Notes: generated by a model from the letters alone, not told the origin. 64,000 nucleotides of DNA from Bacteroidales bacterium (GCA_017469845.1 JAFUFP010000011.1:62001-126000); one strand, 5' to 3'; shown: positions 35,775 to 44,774, numbered from the stretch's first letter. Numbers and translations: made by a program.

Positions 35775-35805
35775 CAAAGATGGCGAAAAAAAACATGCTT
35801 TGCAA
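35775..35805 (-). promoter_or_regulatory. Promoter of the nucleoside phosphorylase gene
   Basis: Minus strand TTG (35805-35803), 20 bases, CATCTTTG (35782-35775), with a single departure from TAnnTTTG in the first base. Confidence 0.55.
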
Positions 35806-35845
35806 TATTTGGGTCGGCGGCTTCGCAATGGAGAGGAAAAAACAC

Positions 35846-35853
35846 TAAATTTG
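35846..35853 (+). promoter_or_regulatory. -7 box of the DUF4293 gene
   Basis: TAAATTTG followed by C, a perfect -7 match, 73 bases before the ATG at 35926. The -33 region has TTCG at 35822 instead of TTG. Confidence 0.6.
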
Positions 35854-35925
35854 CACCGCCTTGGTCCGGAAAGGACCCACGGACAGAACGTACAACAACA
35901 GAAAACAACAAAAAACAATAACATC

Positions 35926-36363
35926 ATGTGGCAGAGAGTACAGACACTTTACCTCGCGATTTCGACAATCCTCATAGGGCTCATGTTCTTCATGGCGAAG
36001 GCTGCGGTATACGGCGCTGACGGAAGCGTTGTGGAACAGTTCAAGTTCACAACTTACGTACCCTATATGATTCTTCTTGTCATCATCATGGTCCTCAACA
36101 TCCTCGCCCTCACGACATGGAACTTCAGGGTGTTCCAGATGAGGACGGCCACCCTCACCGCGATCATCACCCTCGCACTCCAGATCTGGATTGTGGTGGA
36201 TTTCATATCGACGCACGATACGATGGTGTTCAAGATCGCGGCGATCTTCCCCCTCGTCGCGGTGATCTTCGACGTCCTCGCCGTAAGGGGCATTTTCGCG
36301 GACCAGATGCTCGTCGAAAGCGCATATCATCTGAGGAAATCAAGAAGGGAAAGAAGGAAATAA
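35926..36363 (+). CDS. DUF4293 family membrane protein
   Basis: A small integral membrane protein of 145 residues of the DUF4293 family, seen almost only in Bacteroidetes. It has four predicted helices (residues about 7-27, 44-66, 73-95 and 103-125) and a basic tail (RKSRRERRK). The start MWQRVQTLYL is the usual N-terminus of the family, so I use the ATG at 35926 and not earlier in-frame positions. The function is unknown. Confidence 0.88.
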   Translation: MWQRVQTLYLAISTILIGLMFFMAKAAVYGADGSVVEQFKFTTYVPYMILLVIIMVLNILALTTWNFRVFQMRTATLTAIITLALQIWIVVDFISTHDTMVFKIAAIFPLVAVIFDVLAVRGIFADQMLVESAYHLRKSRRERRK

Positions 36364-36398
36364 ACCTTCCCCTATTTGAGATTCCGGTAATTGAAAAC

Positions 36399-36435
36399 AG
36401 CGGTGGCGGAAAAGAATCCGTCACCGCTTCATTTT
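36399..36435 (+). terminator. Terminator of the DUF4293 gene
   Basis: A 12-bp stem with one G-T pair (36399-36410 and 36417-36428), a six-base loop and a T-rich tail (TCATTTTTGC). It can also serve the convergent LytTR gene. Confidence 0.8.
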
Positions 36436-36473
36436 TGCATTTTCTACAACTACCCTATCCGATCACCCCGCTT

Positions 36474-37379
36474 TCAGGCCTGTTTGAACCGTCCGAGGAC
36501 ATTCTCGGAATAGGTCTTCGTGATAGGGATCGGAGGGATGAGGTCATTTTCAAGGTCGAGTTCATACCCGTCCTTTTCTTTGCGGAGGACTTTCACTTTC
36601 TCCATGTTCACGATGTACTTGCGGTGACAGCGGACAAGGGAGCTTCCGCTGAAACTCTCCTCGACGGTCTTCAGACGGCAACGGAGCATGTACTTCTTGA
36701 GTTCTCCCTTGCTGTCGGTATACCAGACGATGATGTAGTTGTCGTCGGACTCGATGTAATAGAGGTTCGAAAGGCTTACGGACAGCTTGAGCACTCCGCT
36801 GTTGTCGAAAAGGGTTATCTTCTGCTCGTCCTTCGGGGCTACAGGTTCATCGGACACCACGCTCTTGTAGTTCATAAGACGGATCGTCTTGTTCTTGTCG
36901 ATGATCGTGAAGAACATTCCGGCAATGATGTAAGGAATCACCAGAGAGACGAAACAGTATACGAGGGCGTTGAGGTATATCTCGACGAAGGAAGGATTGT
37001 CAAGATGGATGATTCCCAAGGAATCCCCCTGAATCGAGAAAATGGTATACAGGAGGCAGACGACGAGCACTTCGGCTATATTCCAGGCCACATACTGCCA
37101 GTAGGTCATCTCGAACATGTACCTTGTCGAATACATTATTCTCTTGCTCAGGATAACGGTCAAAAGTCCGATGATGTAGAAAGTGGCGGTGAAGGCGAAA
37201 GCCTGCGAAGGTCCGATTTCGAACCAGGCGTTGTGCGAGAACGGGATACTCACCAGCATGAAGACAAGCGAAAAGAAGGCCGTGAAGGTCACGGTCGCAA
37301 TGAGCTGGTACTTCGCTCTGAAATATGAGGGCAATTTCTGGTTCACAACACGTCTGAGTTTCCCGGAAGACCGGGCCAT
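36474..37379 (-). CDS. Membrane-bound LytTR transcriptional regulator
   Basis: A 301-residue regulator. Residues about 25-165 contain four transmembrane helices. A linker leads to a C-terminal LytTR DNA-binding domain (about 195-300), recognised by SNLYYIESDDNYIIVWY, MLRCRLKTVEE and RCHRKYIVNMEKV. There is no receiver domain and no adjacent histidine kinase, so the membrane part itself may be the sensor. Targets are unknown. The -7 box predicts a transcript start only a few bases before the ATG, so the message may be nearly leaderless or a later ATG may be used. Confidence 0.88.
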   Translation of the reverse strand: MARSSGKLRRVVNQKLPSYFRAKYQLIATVTFTAFFSLVFMLVSIPFSHNAWFEIGPSQAFAFTATFYIIGLLTVILSKRIMYSTRYMFEMTYWQYVAWNIAEVLVVCLLYTIFSIQGDSLGIIHLDNPSFVEIYLNALVYCFVSLVIPYIIAGMFFTIIDKNKTIRLMNYKSVVSDEPVAPKDEQKITLFDNSGVLKLSVSLSNLYYIESDDNYIIVWYTDSKGELKKYMLRCRLKTVEESFSGSSLVRCHRKYIVNMEKVKVLRKEKDGYELDLENDLIPPIPITKTYSENVLGRFKQA

Positions 37380-37387
37380 ACGAAAGA

Positions 37388-37395
37388 CAAAGATA
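37388..37395 (-). promoter_or_regulatory. -7 box of the LytTR gene
   Basis: Minus strand TATCTTTG ending nine bases before the ATG. The TTG upstream is 25 bases away. Confidence 0.5.
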
Positions 37396-37603
37396 AGGAA
37401 AATCCCACGAAATCATCCCGCAATTGTCGAATTTCACCCCAAATAAAGTAAAATCGCCCTCAAAAACGGCCTAAAACCATTCTCCCCGACTCTTCGCCAC
37501 AAATATTTTCCGTTTACGCGCGAAGAGTGTATCTTCGCAGCCGAATTTGTAATTCGACCCTTTTGGAACTACATATAATCACGCAATTCAAACATCCAAA
37601 AAG

Positions 37604-38551
37604 ATGAAAATACTTGGAACAGGCAGCGCGATTCCGCGCAAGGTTGTCACAAATGACATGCTCTCCGAATTCCTCGACACTTCCGACGCCTGGATTGTTC
37701 CACGCACCGGAATCCACTCCCGTCACGTCATCACTGACGAGCAGCTCGAAGACCTCGGTACGAAAGCGGCATTGAACGCATTGGAGATGTCGGGACTCAG
37801 TGTCGCCGATATCGACTACTTCATCTGCTCGAACGTCGTGGGTGAATACGTAACCCCGAGCCTCAGTTGCGTCATCGCATCGAAGATCGGTCTCACCTGC
37901 CCCTGCGTTGACATCAACTGCGCTTGCCCCGGATTCATCTACGCCCTCGACATAGCCGAGTCAAGATATCTCGCCGGCAAATCCAAAAACATCCTCATCG
38001 TCTGCGCCGAAGAGCCCACAAGGATGTGCGACTGGTCCGACCGTTCCACTGCCGTCCTTTTCGGAGACGGTGCCGGAGCCGTGGTCCTCGGTGAAGGGAA
38101 CAACATCAAGGGTGTCGAGCTCCATTCCCAGCCCGACGTCCAGAAGATATGGGAGAAGAGGGTCCTCGAAAAGACTCCCTACATCAGCAAGGAAGAGGAG
38201 AACGTTCCTCTCCAGATGAGGGGACGCGAAGTTTTCAAGTTCGCGGTGAACGCATCTACAAGGGATGTGGAATCCCTCCTTTCCTCACTCGGAATGACAA
38301 AGGATGACGTCAACTATTACATGGTCCACCAGGCCAACATGAGGATAATCGAGGCCATCAAGCAGTACCTCGGAGAAAGAGACGAGAAATTCCCCACCAA
38401 TATCGGTGACCACGGAAACTCCTCTTCCGCCTCCTGCCCCATCCTCCTGGACGAGTGCAACCGCAAGGGCTTGTTCAAGAAGGGAGACGTACTGGTATTC
38501 AGCGCATTCGGAGCCGGACTCCTCTCGGGAGTCGCAGTTCTGGAATGGTAG
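37604..38551 (+). CDS. fabH: 3-oxoacyl-ACP synthase III (FabH)
   Basis: Starts fatty acid synthesis by condensing an acyl-CoA with malonyl-ACP. The 315-residue enzyme has the full catalytic triad: Cys in DINCACPGF near residue 110, His in MVHQANMRI near 246 and Asn in DHGNSSSAS near 276. The length is normal. fabF and a fabZ-type dehydratase follow in the same direction. The primer (acetyl or branched-chain) cannot be told from sequence. A near-consensus -7 box, TATCTTCG, lies at 37530-37537. Confidence 0.94.
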   Translation: MKILGTGSAIPRKVVTNDMLSEFLDTSDAWIVPRTGIHSRHVITDEQLEDLGTKAALNALEMSGLSVADIDYFICSNVVGEYVTPSLSCVIASKIGLTCPCVDINCACPGFIYALDIAESRYLAGKSKNILIVCAEEPTRMCDWSDRSTAVLFGDGAGAVVLGEGNNIKGVELHSQPDVQKIWEKRVLEKTPYISKEEENVPLQMRGREVFKFAVNASTRDVESLLSSLGMTKDDVNYYMVHQANMRIIEAIKQYLGERDEKFPTNIGDHGNSSSASCPILLDECNRKGLFKKGDVLVFSAFGAGLLSGVAVLEW

Positions 38552-38592
38552 CCCACTCCATAGCGAAAAAGGCCTATCTAAATAATTTTTAG

Positions 38593-38600
38593 TATATTTG
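38593..38600 (+). promoter_or_regulatory. -7 box of the fabF gene
   Basis: TATATTTG followed by C, 56 bases before the fabF ATG. No TTG at -33; an internal promoter in the fab cluster is likely. Confidence 0.55.
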
Positions 38601-38656
38601 CAATTCGTATCGCGGAAGACAGTTTCCGCGAGCCCGATTCAGACAAAAAGAATTTT

Positions 38657-39925
38657 ATGAGCGATAAAAAAAGAGTGGTTGTGACCGGAATGGGAGTCAT
38701 CTCCTCCATCGGCAACAACGTTGAAACTTTCTGGCAGAACCTTATCGACGGAGTCTGCGGAATTGATTACATCACAGAATTCCCTACAGAAGACCTTCCC
38801 GTCAAGATAGCGGGAAAGATCAAGGATTTCAATGCTGAGGACTACGGCATGGACAAACCCTTCATCCGCAAGCAGGACCTCTTCACCCAGTACGGAATGG
38901 CAGCCGCCTACCAGGCTATGGCTGACGCAGGTCTCCATACCGAAGGTGAGGAGAAGAACATCGATCCTTTCCGCCTCGGAGTATACGTGGGTAGCGGAAT
39001 CGGCGGATTCGAAGTACAGTACAGGGAAACCGCCAAGATGATCGAGGATCCTTCAGGACACTGGATTTCCCCTCTGTTCATCCCCACGATGATTTCCAAT
39101 ATCGCAGCCGGGCACATCGCCATCAAGCACAACGCCCAGGGCCCCTGCCTTGATATCGTCACCGCTTGCGCGACTTCTTCCCACTGCCTCGGTGAAGCGA
39201 TGAGGGCTATCCGCCACGGATATGCCGACGCCATCATCGCCGGAGGTTGCGAGAACGCCACGATTCCCCTCGGAATCGCCGGATTCGCCAACGCCAAGGC
39301 CCTTTCAAGGGCTGAAGATCCCCAATACGCTTCCCTCCCCTTCAACGGCAACAGGCAGGGATTCGTGATGGGAGACGGTGCCGGAATCCTCGTCCTCGAG
39401 GAGTACGAGCACGCCAAAGCGAGAGGTGCGAAGATCTACGGTGAAATGGTCGGCTACGGCAACACCTGCGACGCTTACCACGCCACAGCCCCCAGGCCCG
39501 ACGGAACCACCCAGGCGAAGTGCATCAGCCTCGCTCTTGAGGAGGCCGGATTCGACAAGGAGAAGGACAATCTCTACATCAACGCCCACGGAACCGGCAC
39601 CAAGCTCAATGACGTGGCCGAGACCGTAGCATACAAGATCGCATTGGGAGATTTCGCATACAAGGCTCACATCAGCTCCATCAAGTCAATGACCGGACAC
39701 ATGTTCGGAGCTGCCGGAGCTGCCGAGGCCATCGCGACTGTTCTCGCCCTGAAGAACGGAATCATCCCTCCCACCATCCATCTTGACTGCCCCGATCCCG
39801 AGTGCGACCTCGACTACACCCCCAATGTGGCCCTCAAGTCGGACATCACCATCGGAATCTCCGATTCTCTCGGATTCGGCGGACATGACGCATGCGTGGC
39901 CTTCCGCAAGTTCGAAGAAGAGTAA
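38657..39925 (+). CDS. fabF: 3-oxoacyl-ACP synthase II (FabF)
   Basis: Elongating condensing enzyme of fatty acid synthesis (422 residues). The active-site Cys is in VTACATSSH near residue 167, and the two His residues lie in INAHGTGT and SMTGHMFGAAG. The N-terminal VVVTGMGVISSIG and the final GFGGHDACVAFR are typical. It lies between fabH and the dehydratase gene. No acyl carrier protein gene is adjacent, unlike the common acpP-fabF arrangement in this phylum. Confidence 0.95.
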   Translation: MSDKKRVVVTGMGVISSIGNNVETFWQNLIDGVCGIDYITEFPTEDLPVKIAGKIKDFNAEDYGMDKPFIRKQDLFTQYGMAAAYQAMADAGLHTEGEEKNIDPFRLGVYVGSGIGGFEVQYRETAKMIEDPSGHWISPLFIPTMISNIAAGHIAIKHNAQGPCLDIVTACATSSHCLGEAMRAIRHGYADAIIAGGCENATIPLGIAGFANAKALSRAEDPQYASLPFNGNRQGFVMGDGAGILVLEEYEHAKARGAKIYGEMVGYGNTCDAYHATAPRPDGTTQAKCISLALEEAGFDKEKDNLYINAHGTGTKLNDVAETVAYKIALGDFAYKAHISSIKSMTGHMFGAAGAAEAIATVLALKNGIIPPTIHLDCPDPECDLDYTPNVALKSDITIGISDSLGFGGHDACVAFRKFEEE

Positions 39926-39962
39926 CGGACAACAAATACAAACCGACTAAAACCCAAACCCC

Positions 39963-40385
39963 ATGAACAAGGAAGAAATCAAAAAGTATCTGCCCCACAG
40001 GGAGCCGATGCTCCTCATTGAGGAAGCTTGGATAGATGAGGCCGGCGTGGCCCATTCCAAGTACAAGATCAAGGAAGATGAGTTCTTCACTCAGGGACAT
40101 TTCCCCGGAAACCCCATCGTACCCGGTGTCATCCAGTGCGAAATCATGGCTCAGAGCTGCGCCATTCTCGTCAAGGATGAAATCCCCGGACACATGACTC
40201 TCTACGCAGGGCTCGACAAAATCCGTTTCAAGAACGTGGTGAAGCCCGGCGATACAGTTGAGGTCACAGCAACGCTCGACGAAAGAAGAGGACAGATATT
40301 CTTCTGCTCCGCAAAACTCGAGGTCGGCGGGAAACTCTGCTGCAAGGGTTCTCTTTCCTTCGCACTTGTTCCCATCAGCGAATAA
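39963..40385 (+). CDS. FabZ-type 3-hydroxyacyl-ACP dehydratase
   Basis: A hotdog-fold dehydratase of 140 residues that removes water from 3-hydroxyacyl-ACP. The catalytic motif GHFPGNPIVPGVIQCEIMAQ carries the His and the Glu typical of FabZ (FabA has Asp at this place). It is a stand-alone protein, whereas Bacteroidetes commonly fuse FabZ to LpxC for lipid A synthesis, so this may be an additional dehydratase dedicated to this fab cluster. It starts 37 bases after fabF. Confidence 0.88.
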   Translation: MNKEEIKKYLPHREPMLLIEEAWIDEAGVAHSKYKIKEDEFFTQGHFPGNPIVPGVIQCEIMAQSCAILVKDEIPGHMTLYAGLDKIRFKNVVKPGDTVEVTATLDERRGQIFFCSAKLEVGGKLCCKGSLSFALVPISE

Positions 40386-40416
40386 ACAGGTCGCAGACCG
40401 CAATTCACTACACCTT

Positions 40417-40459
40417 TATAAGAATCCCCGCTTGGCGATGCCTTGCGGGGATTCTTATA
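40417..40459. terminator. Bidirectional hairpin after the fab cluster
   Basis: A perfect 15-bp stem (TATAAGAATCCCCGC at 40417-40431, its complement at 40445-40459) with a 13-base loop, between convergent genes. T-runs are short on both sides. Confidence 0.75.
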
Positions 40460-40498
40460 TGATTCCGGCCGGTCCGACCGGTATGGGTTGCGAAGTGA

Positions 40499-42175
40499 CT
40501 ACCTTCTTTCGGCGGAGGAAGCCTTTACCGCCTTTCCGGGGATTCTCTTCTGTACTGAAGAGGACTTGGTCTCAACCGCGCGGACATTGCCTCCGAAAGA
40601 GGAACGCCTTCCGACGGATGCTCCGCCCTTGACGGGAGCGGACTCTCCGCTCACGTTCTTGGCTACCGAACGTACGGCTATTCTCTTTTCAGCGGGAGCG
40701 GAAACGCTCTTGGCCGAAATTCCGGCTGAGCTTCTCTTCACCATGGTGCAAGGGAACTCGGGAACGTCATTGTATGTATAGAACTTGTCCGAATCCAGAT
40801 ATATGTCGTAATACTGCATAAGGATGAAGTTCGTCTTGTACTCCTTGTTGTTGTCCATGATGGCCGTGACGGGGCAACCCTCCACCTTTGCGGTGCCGTC
40901 TTCCTGGACGGTGGCCCTCGCTATCTTGAGTCCTTCGTCCTGGAGGAAATATGTCTCGCTTCCGGAGCGTATCTCGCCAAGAAGGAGAGTCTCGTAGTCA
41001 CCCTCATCATCGGAGTTGCTCAGAATATACTGGCTGTAGAAATACAGCTGACCCGTCATCTTGTCATATCCCGCAAGGAAATCAAGCTGATTGGGAGATG
41101 CGATGCTGGACTCCCATCCGCTGACGAGGTAATCGTAGTTGGGGTCATAGCTGTCGATCTTCACCCTGTAGGTGATCTCGGACTTGGTGGAGGAACGGTT
41201 GCCGTCGGCGTCAAGAGTATAACCCATTCCGGTTATGTCCCATTCCCCGAGCCAGGAGAGGAAGCCCTCGGTGGGATTCTCGGGATCGATGCTGAAGTCA
41301 CACTTGGCGTAATGTCCGGTAGGATTGCCGTAAGCGTCCATTCCGATGGCGTATGCCGTCCATGTATCCGCCTTGAGACGGTTGAAATCAAGGTCAATCG
41401 AACCGTAATACAGATAGTCGGAGAAGCTCTTACCTTCCTCTACCTGTCCCGCCACGAAATCTGACACATGCCAGAAGTACTCCATCAGGTCCCCTCCGAA
41501 GTTATTCTTGATGAAATCGTCGTAAGTGATGTCGACAGTGAAACTCTCGTCAGTATTCGATACGGTGGAGATCATCTCGGCGAGGACTTCCTCACCTCCG
41601 TCAACGATCACTTCCCTGCCCTTGTATGTCAAGGTCCAGTCATCGACCTCTTCCGCCTTCAGGGGTTGGGTAGTATAGCTTATCATCTGGTAAGAACCGG
41701 ACAGTTCGCCTCCGGAGGTCACGCCGAAAGCGATCGCTATCCATTCCTCCTTGCCTTCATCCCCTATATCGAAATAGGTCGTGCTGCTGCCCGAAGAAAG
41801 GACAGTGCCCTGTTTTTTGAGGGCCTCCAAATGAGCTGAAGCCGCATTGTAGGGGCTGCTCTTGTATGCGGAAGCGTAATCGGACTTCCTTATTACGTCG
41901 AGATAGTAGGTCTCGTAGTCCGAAGTTGTGAGATTGATTGCGTCAACCATGTATGTGAGACCGTCGGTGTCGATTACGGGATAGCGTCCCTCATAGGCTA
42001 TATTCCAACTGTTCTTCACAGTCATCTGGACTCCACGTGAAGGAGTTTCTTCGTCGGGATAATCACCTCCCCGTCTCCCGGTGCTGCCGTGAGAGCAGGA
42101 GGACACCGCCAGGGCGACAATACAGAGAGCCGCTACGGCTCCGAGTACCGCGGAAAATGAAAAATGCCGTTTCAT
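40499..42175 (-). CDS. Large lipoprotein of unknown function
   Basis: An exported lipoprotein of about 558 residues. The signal peptide ends in LAVSSC, with lipidation predicted at Cys. The body (residues about 45-470) is rich in Tyr, Asp, Ser and Thr and looks like a series of beta-sandwich segments, with repeated phrases such as WTLTYKGREVIVD and WTAYAIGMDAYGNPTGHY. The last 75 or so residues form a basic, Ser/Ala/Lys-rich and probably disordered tail. I do not recognise a family; surface glycan-binding lipoproteins of Bacteroidetes look similar. The start at 42175 was chosen because it gives a proper lipoprotein signal; the frame extends 27 codons upstream. Confidence 0.7.
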   Translation of the reverse strand: MKRHFSFSAVLGAVAALCIVALAVSSCSHGSTGRRGGDYPDEETPSRGVQMTVKNSWNIAYEGRYPVIDTDGLTYMVDAINLTTSDYETYYLDVIRKSDYASAYKSSPYNAASAHLEALKKQGTVLSSGSSTTYFDIGDEGKEEWIAIAFGVTSGGELSGSYQMISYTTQPLKAEEVDDWTLTYKGREVIVDGGEEVLAEMISTVSNTDESFTVDITYDDFIKNNFGGDLMEYFWHVSDFVAGQVEEGKSFSDYLYYGSIDLDFNRLKADTWTAYAIGMDAYGNPTGHYAKCDFSIDPENPTEGFLSWLGEWDITGMGYTLDADGNRSSTKSEITYRVKIDSYDPNYDYLVSGWESSIASPNQLDFLAGYDKMTGQLYFYSQYILSNSDDEGDYETLLLGEIRSGSETYFLQDEGLKIARATVQEDGTAKVEGCPVTAIMDNNKEYKTNFILMQYYDIYLDSDKFYTYNDVPEFPCTMVKRSSAGISAKSVSAPAEKRIAVRSVAKNVSGESAPVKGGASVGRRSSFGGNVRAVETKSSSVQKRIPGKAVKASSAERR

Positions 42176-42274
42176 AATATATGACAATATAAGTGGATAC
42201 TTGATGGTTCTTCGGGAAGGCATTCCCTCCCTTGACTTCATTATTGCAAACTGCATGCCTTAAAACGGCCGCCG

Positions 42275-42305
42275 AAAAAAGGCGACCCTTCAAGAGAGCC
42301 GCCTT
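42275..42305 (-). terminator. Terminator of the CoA-transferase gene
   Basis: Minus strand 8-bp stem with one G-T pair (42305-42298 and 42286-42279), followed by T6. It lies 23 bases after the stop of the CoA-transferase gene. Confidence 0.75.
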
Positions 42306-42327
42306 AAGCATATTCCAGCCCCGGAAA

Positions 42328-43629
42328 CTAGATGCTGAAGTTATGGTAATGGGGACCGAATCTCTCGAATGCGGCTCTGTCGAGCATCTCACGATCATCC
42401 GGATGGGCGATGCTGATGAGAAGTTTGGCCCTTTCCTGGAGGGATTTTCCGTAAAGGTCGACGATACCGTACTCGGTGACGATGTAGTGCGCATCAGCCC
42501 TCGGAGTTACGACTCCGGCTCCGGGATTGAGCATGGGAACTATCTTGCTTATGCCTTTGTTCGTTCTGGAAGCGAAAGCGGTGATGCTCTTTCCGCCCTC
42601 GGCCATGGTCGCTCCCTTCACGAAATCAAGCTGTCCGCCGGTGCCGGAGAATATCCTGGTTCCGATGGAATCAGCGCTGATCTGGCCGGTAAGGTCAACC
42701 TCCGTAGCGGAATTGATGGCTATCATGTTCTTGATGCTGCCGATGATCCAGGGATCATTGGTGTATTTGATGTCCTTCATGAGGACGTCGGGGTTATGGT
42801 CGATGAAGTTGTAGACATCTTCCGATCCCAGAAGGAATGAAGCGACGACCTTGCCCTTGTCGATAGTCTTGGCCGCACCGTTAACCACTCCCCTTTTGAT
42901 GAGGCGGAGAACGCCGTCCGCGAACATTTCGGTATGGACACCTATATTCTTGTGGTTCACCAGTTCAGCGGCGAGAGCGTTCGGAAGGGCTCCGATGCCC
43001 ATCTGGATGCAGGCTCCGTCGGGAACGAGGGAAGCGCAGTTCTTGCCGATGAGGGCTTCAGTGGGTGTAGGCTCAGCGAAAGATGCAGTTACGAGGGGCG
43101 TATCCGCTTCAACGAAGGTATCGATCTGATCAAGGCTCACCAGATCCCCGAAAGCGTAAGGGACGTTCTTGTTCACAACGGCGATCACATGGTCGGCCGC
43201 CTCTATCGCCGCGATCGAGCAATCGACCGATGTTCCGAGTGAAACCATGCCGTTCTCGTCGGGAAGGGAGACCTGAACCATTGCGACATTGCATTTGAGG
43301 GCTCCGCTGCGGTAAAGTTTCTGTGACTCCCCGAGATGGACAGGGAGATAATCCGCATAACCGGCATTGACGTTCTTCCTCACATTCGGTCCCAGGAAGA
43401 AGCCCTGGTCGAAGAAGATTCCGGAGTATTTCGGATCGGAATAGGGGGCGGGTCCCTCGGTATGGAAATGATGGAACCTCACGTCTTCGATTTCGCCCGC
43501 ATCTGCCCTACGTACAAGAGCCTCAATAAGCACATGCGGAACACTGGCAACACTGCTAAGGTGAATATGGTCGTGTGACTTAACCACCTTGACGGCCTCG
43601 TCGGCGCTTACGAAATGGATTTGCTTCAT
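42328..43629 (-). CDS. Acetyl-CoA hydrolase/transferase family protein
   Basis: A class I CoA-transferase of about 433 residues that moves CoA between acetate and another acid, or hydrolyses acetyl-CoA. The two halves are recognisable. The second has QMGIGALPNALAAEL, HTEMFADGVLRL and the GTGGQLDFVKGATMAEGGKS region typical of the family. In Bacteroidales these enzymes often take part in acetate, succinate or butyrate fermentation. The start MKQIHFVSADEAV at 43629 fits the family better than the frame start 31 codons upstream and agrees with the -7 box at 43691-43698. Confidence 0.88.
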   Translation of the reverse strand: MKQIHFVSADEAVKVVKSHDHIHLSSVASVPHVLIEALVRRADAGEIEDVRFHHFHTEGPAPYSDPKYSGIFFDQGFFLGPNVRKNVNAGYADYLPVHLGESQKLYRSGALKCNVAMVQVSLPDENGMVSLGTSVDCSIAAIEAADHVIAVVNKNVPYAFGDLVSLDQIDTFVEADTPLVTASFAEPTPTEALIGKNCASLVPDGACIQMGIGALPNALAAELVNHKNIGVHTEMFADGVLRLIKRGVVNGAAKTIDKGKVVASFLLGSEDVYNFIDHNPDVLMKDIKYTNDPWIIGSIKNMIAINSATEVDLTGQISADSIGTRIFSGTGGQLDFVKGATMAEGGKSITAFASRTNKGISKIVPMLNPGAGVVTPRADAHYIVTEYGIVDLYGKSLQERAKLLISIAHPDDREMLDRAAFERFGPHYHNFSI

Positions 43630-43690
43630 AAAGAATTGCTTTTTCTTCGGTAGAATATATGGTTCTCCGGAGAAAGATTCCGGAGGGACC

Positions 43691-43698
43691 CAAAGATA
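43691..43698 (-). promoter_or_regulatory. -7 box of the CoA-transferase gene
   Basis: Minus strand TATCTTTG. A TTG lies 23 bases upstream, three more than usual. Confidence 0.55.
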
Positions 43699-43711
43699 AC
43701 GCATTTTTTGG

Positions 43712-43719
43712 TATTTTTG
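43712..43719 (+). promoter_or_regulatory. -7 box of the mazG gene
   Basis: TATTTTTG followed by C, 71 bases before the mazG ATG. It lies back to back with the CoA-transferase promoter, so the two may compete. Confidence 0.5.
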
Positions 43720-43790
43720 CACAATTATCGCCTGCAGGGGCCTTCAAAGTTCAAATCTGCAACCCCTGAGAGCCAAAATGCTTACGGATT

Positions 43791-44648
43791 ATGCATACAA
43801 AAGAAGAAAAGATGGCCGCATTCGGCCGCATCCTCGACATAATGGACCGTCTCCGCAGCGACTGTCCCTGGAACCACGCACAGACGATAGACACTCTCCG
43901 TCCCATGACAGTCGAAGAGGTGTACGAACTTTCTGACGCCGTCCTGAAAAAGAATGACGCCGACCTCAAGAAAGAGCTCGGAGACATCCTCCTTCACATT
44001 GTGTTCTACTCGAAGATCGCCCAGGAACAGGAGAAATTCGACATCGCCGATGTCATTGACGCCCTTTGCGAGAAGATGATATTCCGCCATCCCCATGTCT
44101 TTTCCGAGAACAGGAACATGGATGCGGAAGCGGTATCCGAGCAGTGGGAGATCATGAAGACCAAGGAAAAGGGCGGAAACAAGAGGGTCCTTTCAGGAAT
44201 TCCCGACTCGATGCCACCGATCCTGAAGGCATTCTCGATGCAGGACAAGGCAAGGGGTGTAGGATTCGACTGGGAAGAGAAAAGCCAGGTCTGGGACAAG
44301 GTACGTGAAGAGATGGGTGAGTTCGAGGAAGAGCTTCATGCGATGGACTCCGAAAACGGTGAAGCCAACAAGGCGGTATGCGCTCCGGATGAAAACTCTT
44401 CGGAAGAATTCAAAGCGGCATACGACAGGGCTGAAGAGGAGTTGGGAGACTTCATGTTCGCAACGATAAACGCCGCACGCCTCTACGGTCTCAATCCCGA
44501 CACGGCCCTCAACCGTGCCTGCGACAAATTCAGAAGACGTTTCACCTACCTCGAAGAACAGACCATCCGCCAGGGAAGATCCCTCCACGACATGACTCTT
44601 GCCCAGATGGATGAAATCTGGGACGAGGGCAAAGCGAAAGGACTTTAG
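43791..44648 (+). CDS. mazG: Nucleoside triphosphate pyrophosphohydrolase MazG
   Basis: Hydrolyses (d)NTPs to monophosphates and pyrophosphate, cleaning the nucleotide pool. The 285-residue protein has two MazG domains. The first (residues about 10-110) has CPWNHAQTIDTLRPMTVEEV and the metal-binding KKELGDILLHIVF. The second (about 150-260) has EEELGDFMFATINAARL. The length matches the two-domain E. coli type. The chosen start MHTKEEK precedes the conserved region by the usual distance. Confidence 0.93.
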   Translation: MHTKEEKMAAFGRILDIMDRLRSDCPWNHAQTIDTLRPMTVEEVYELSDAVLKKNDADLKKELGDILLHIVFYSKIAQEQEKFDIADVIDALCEKMIFRHPHVFSENRNMDAEAVSEQWEIMKTKEKGGNKRVLSGIPDSMPPILKAFSMQDKARGVGFDWEEKSQVWDKVREEMGEFEEELHAMDSENGEANKAVCAPDENSSEEFKAAYDRAEEELGDFMFATINAARLYGLNPDTALNRACDKFRRRFTYLEEQTIRQGRSLHDMTLAQMDEIWDEGKAKGL

Positions 44649-44720
44649 GGGGACAGCCCCTCATCTCCAAGTATCCGCAACTTGGTATCACTCAAACAAA
44701 GCCAATTGCGGATTTTTGAC

Positions 44721-44728
44721 TATATTTG
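44721..44728 (+). promoter_or_regulatory. -7 box of the GNAT-like gene
   Basis: TATATTTG followed by C, 46 bases before the ATG at 44775. It lies inside an earlier in-frame extension, which supports the later start. Confidence 0.6.
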
Positions 44729-44774
44729 CAGACTGATTCCGGCAAACGCCGGACCGATGCCAATACTTTCCATC

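Noticed and set aside
36117-37328. A 403-codon open frame on the plus strand across the LytTR gene
   Set aside because: It overlaps two well-supported genes and its product is a charged, low-complexity mirror of the LytTR reading frame.
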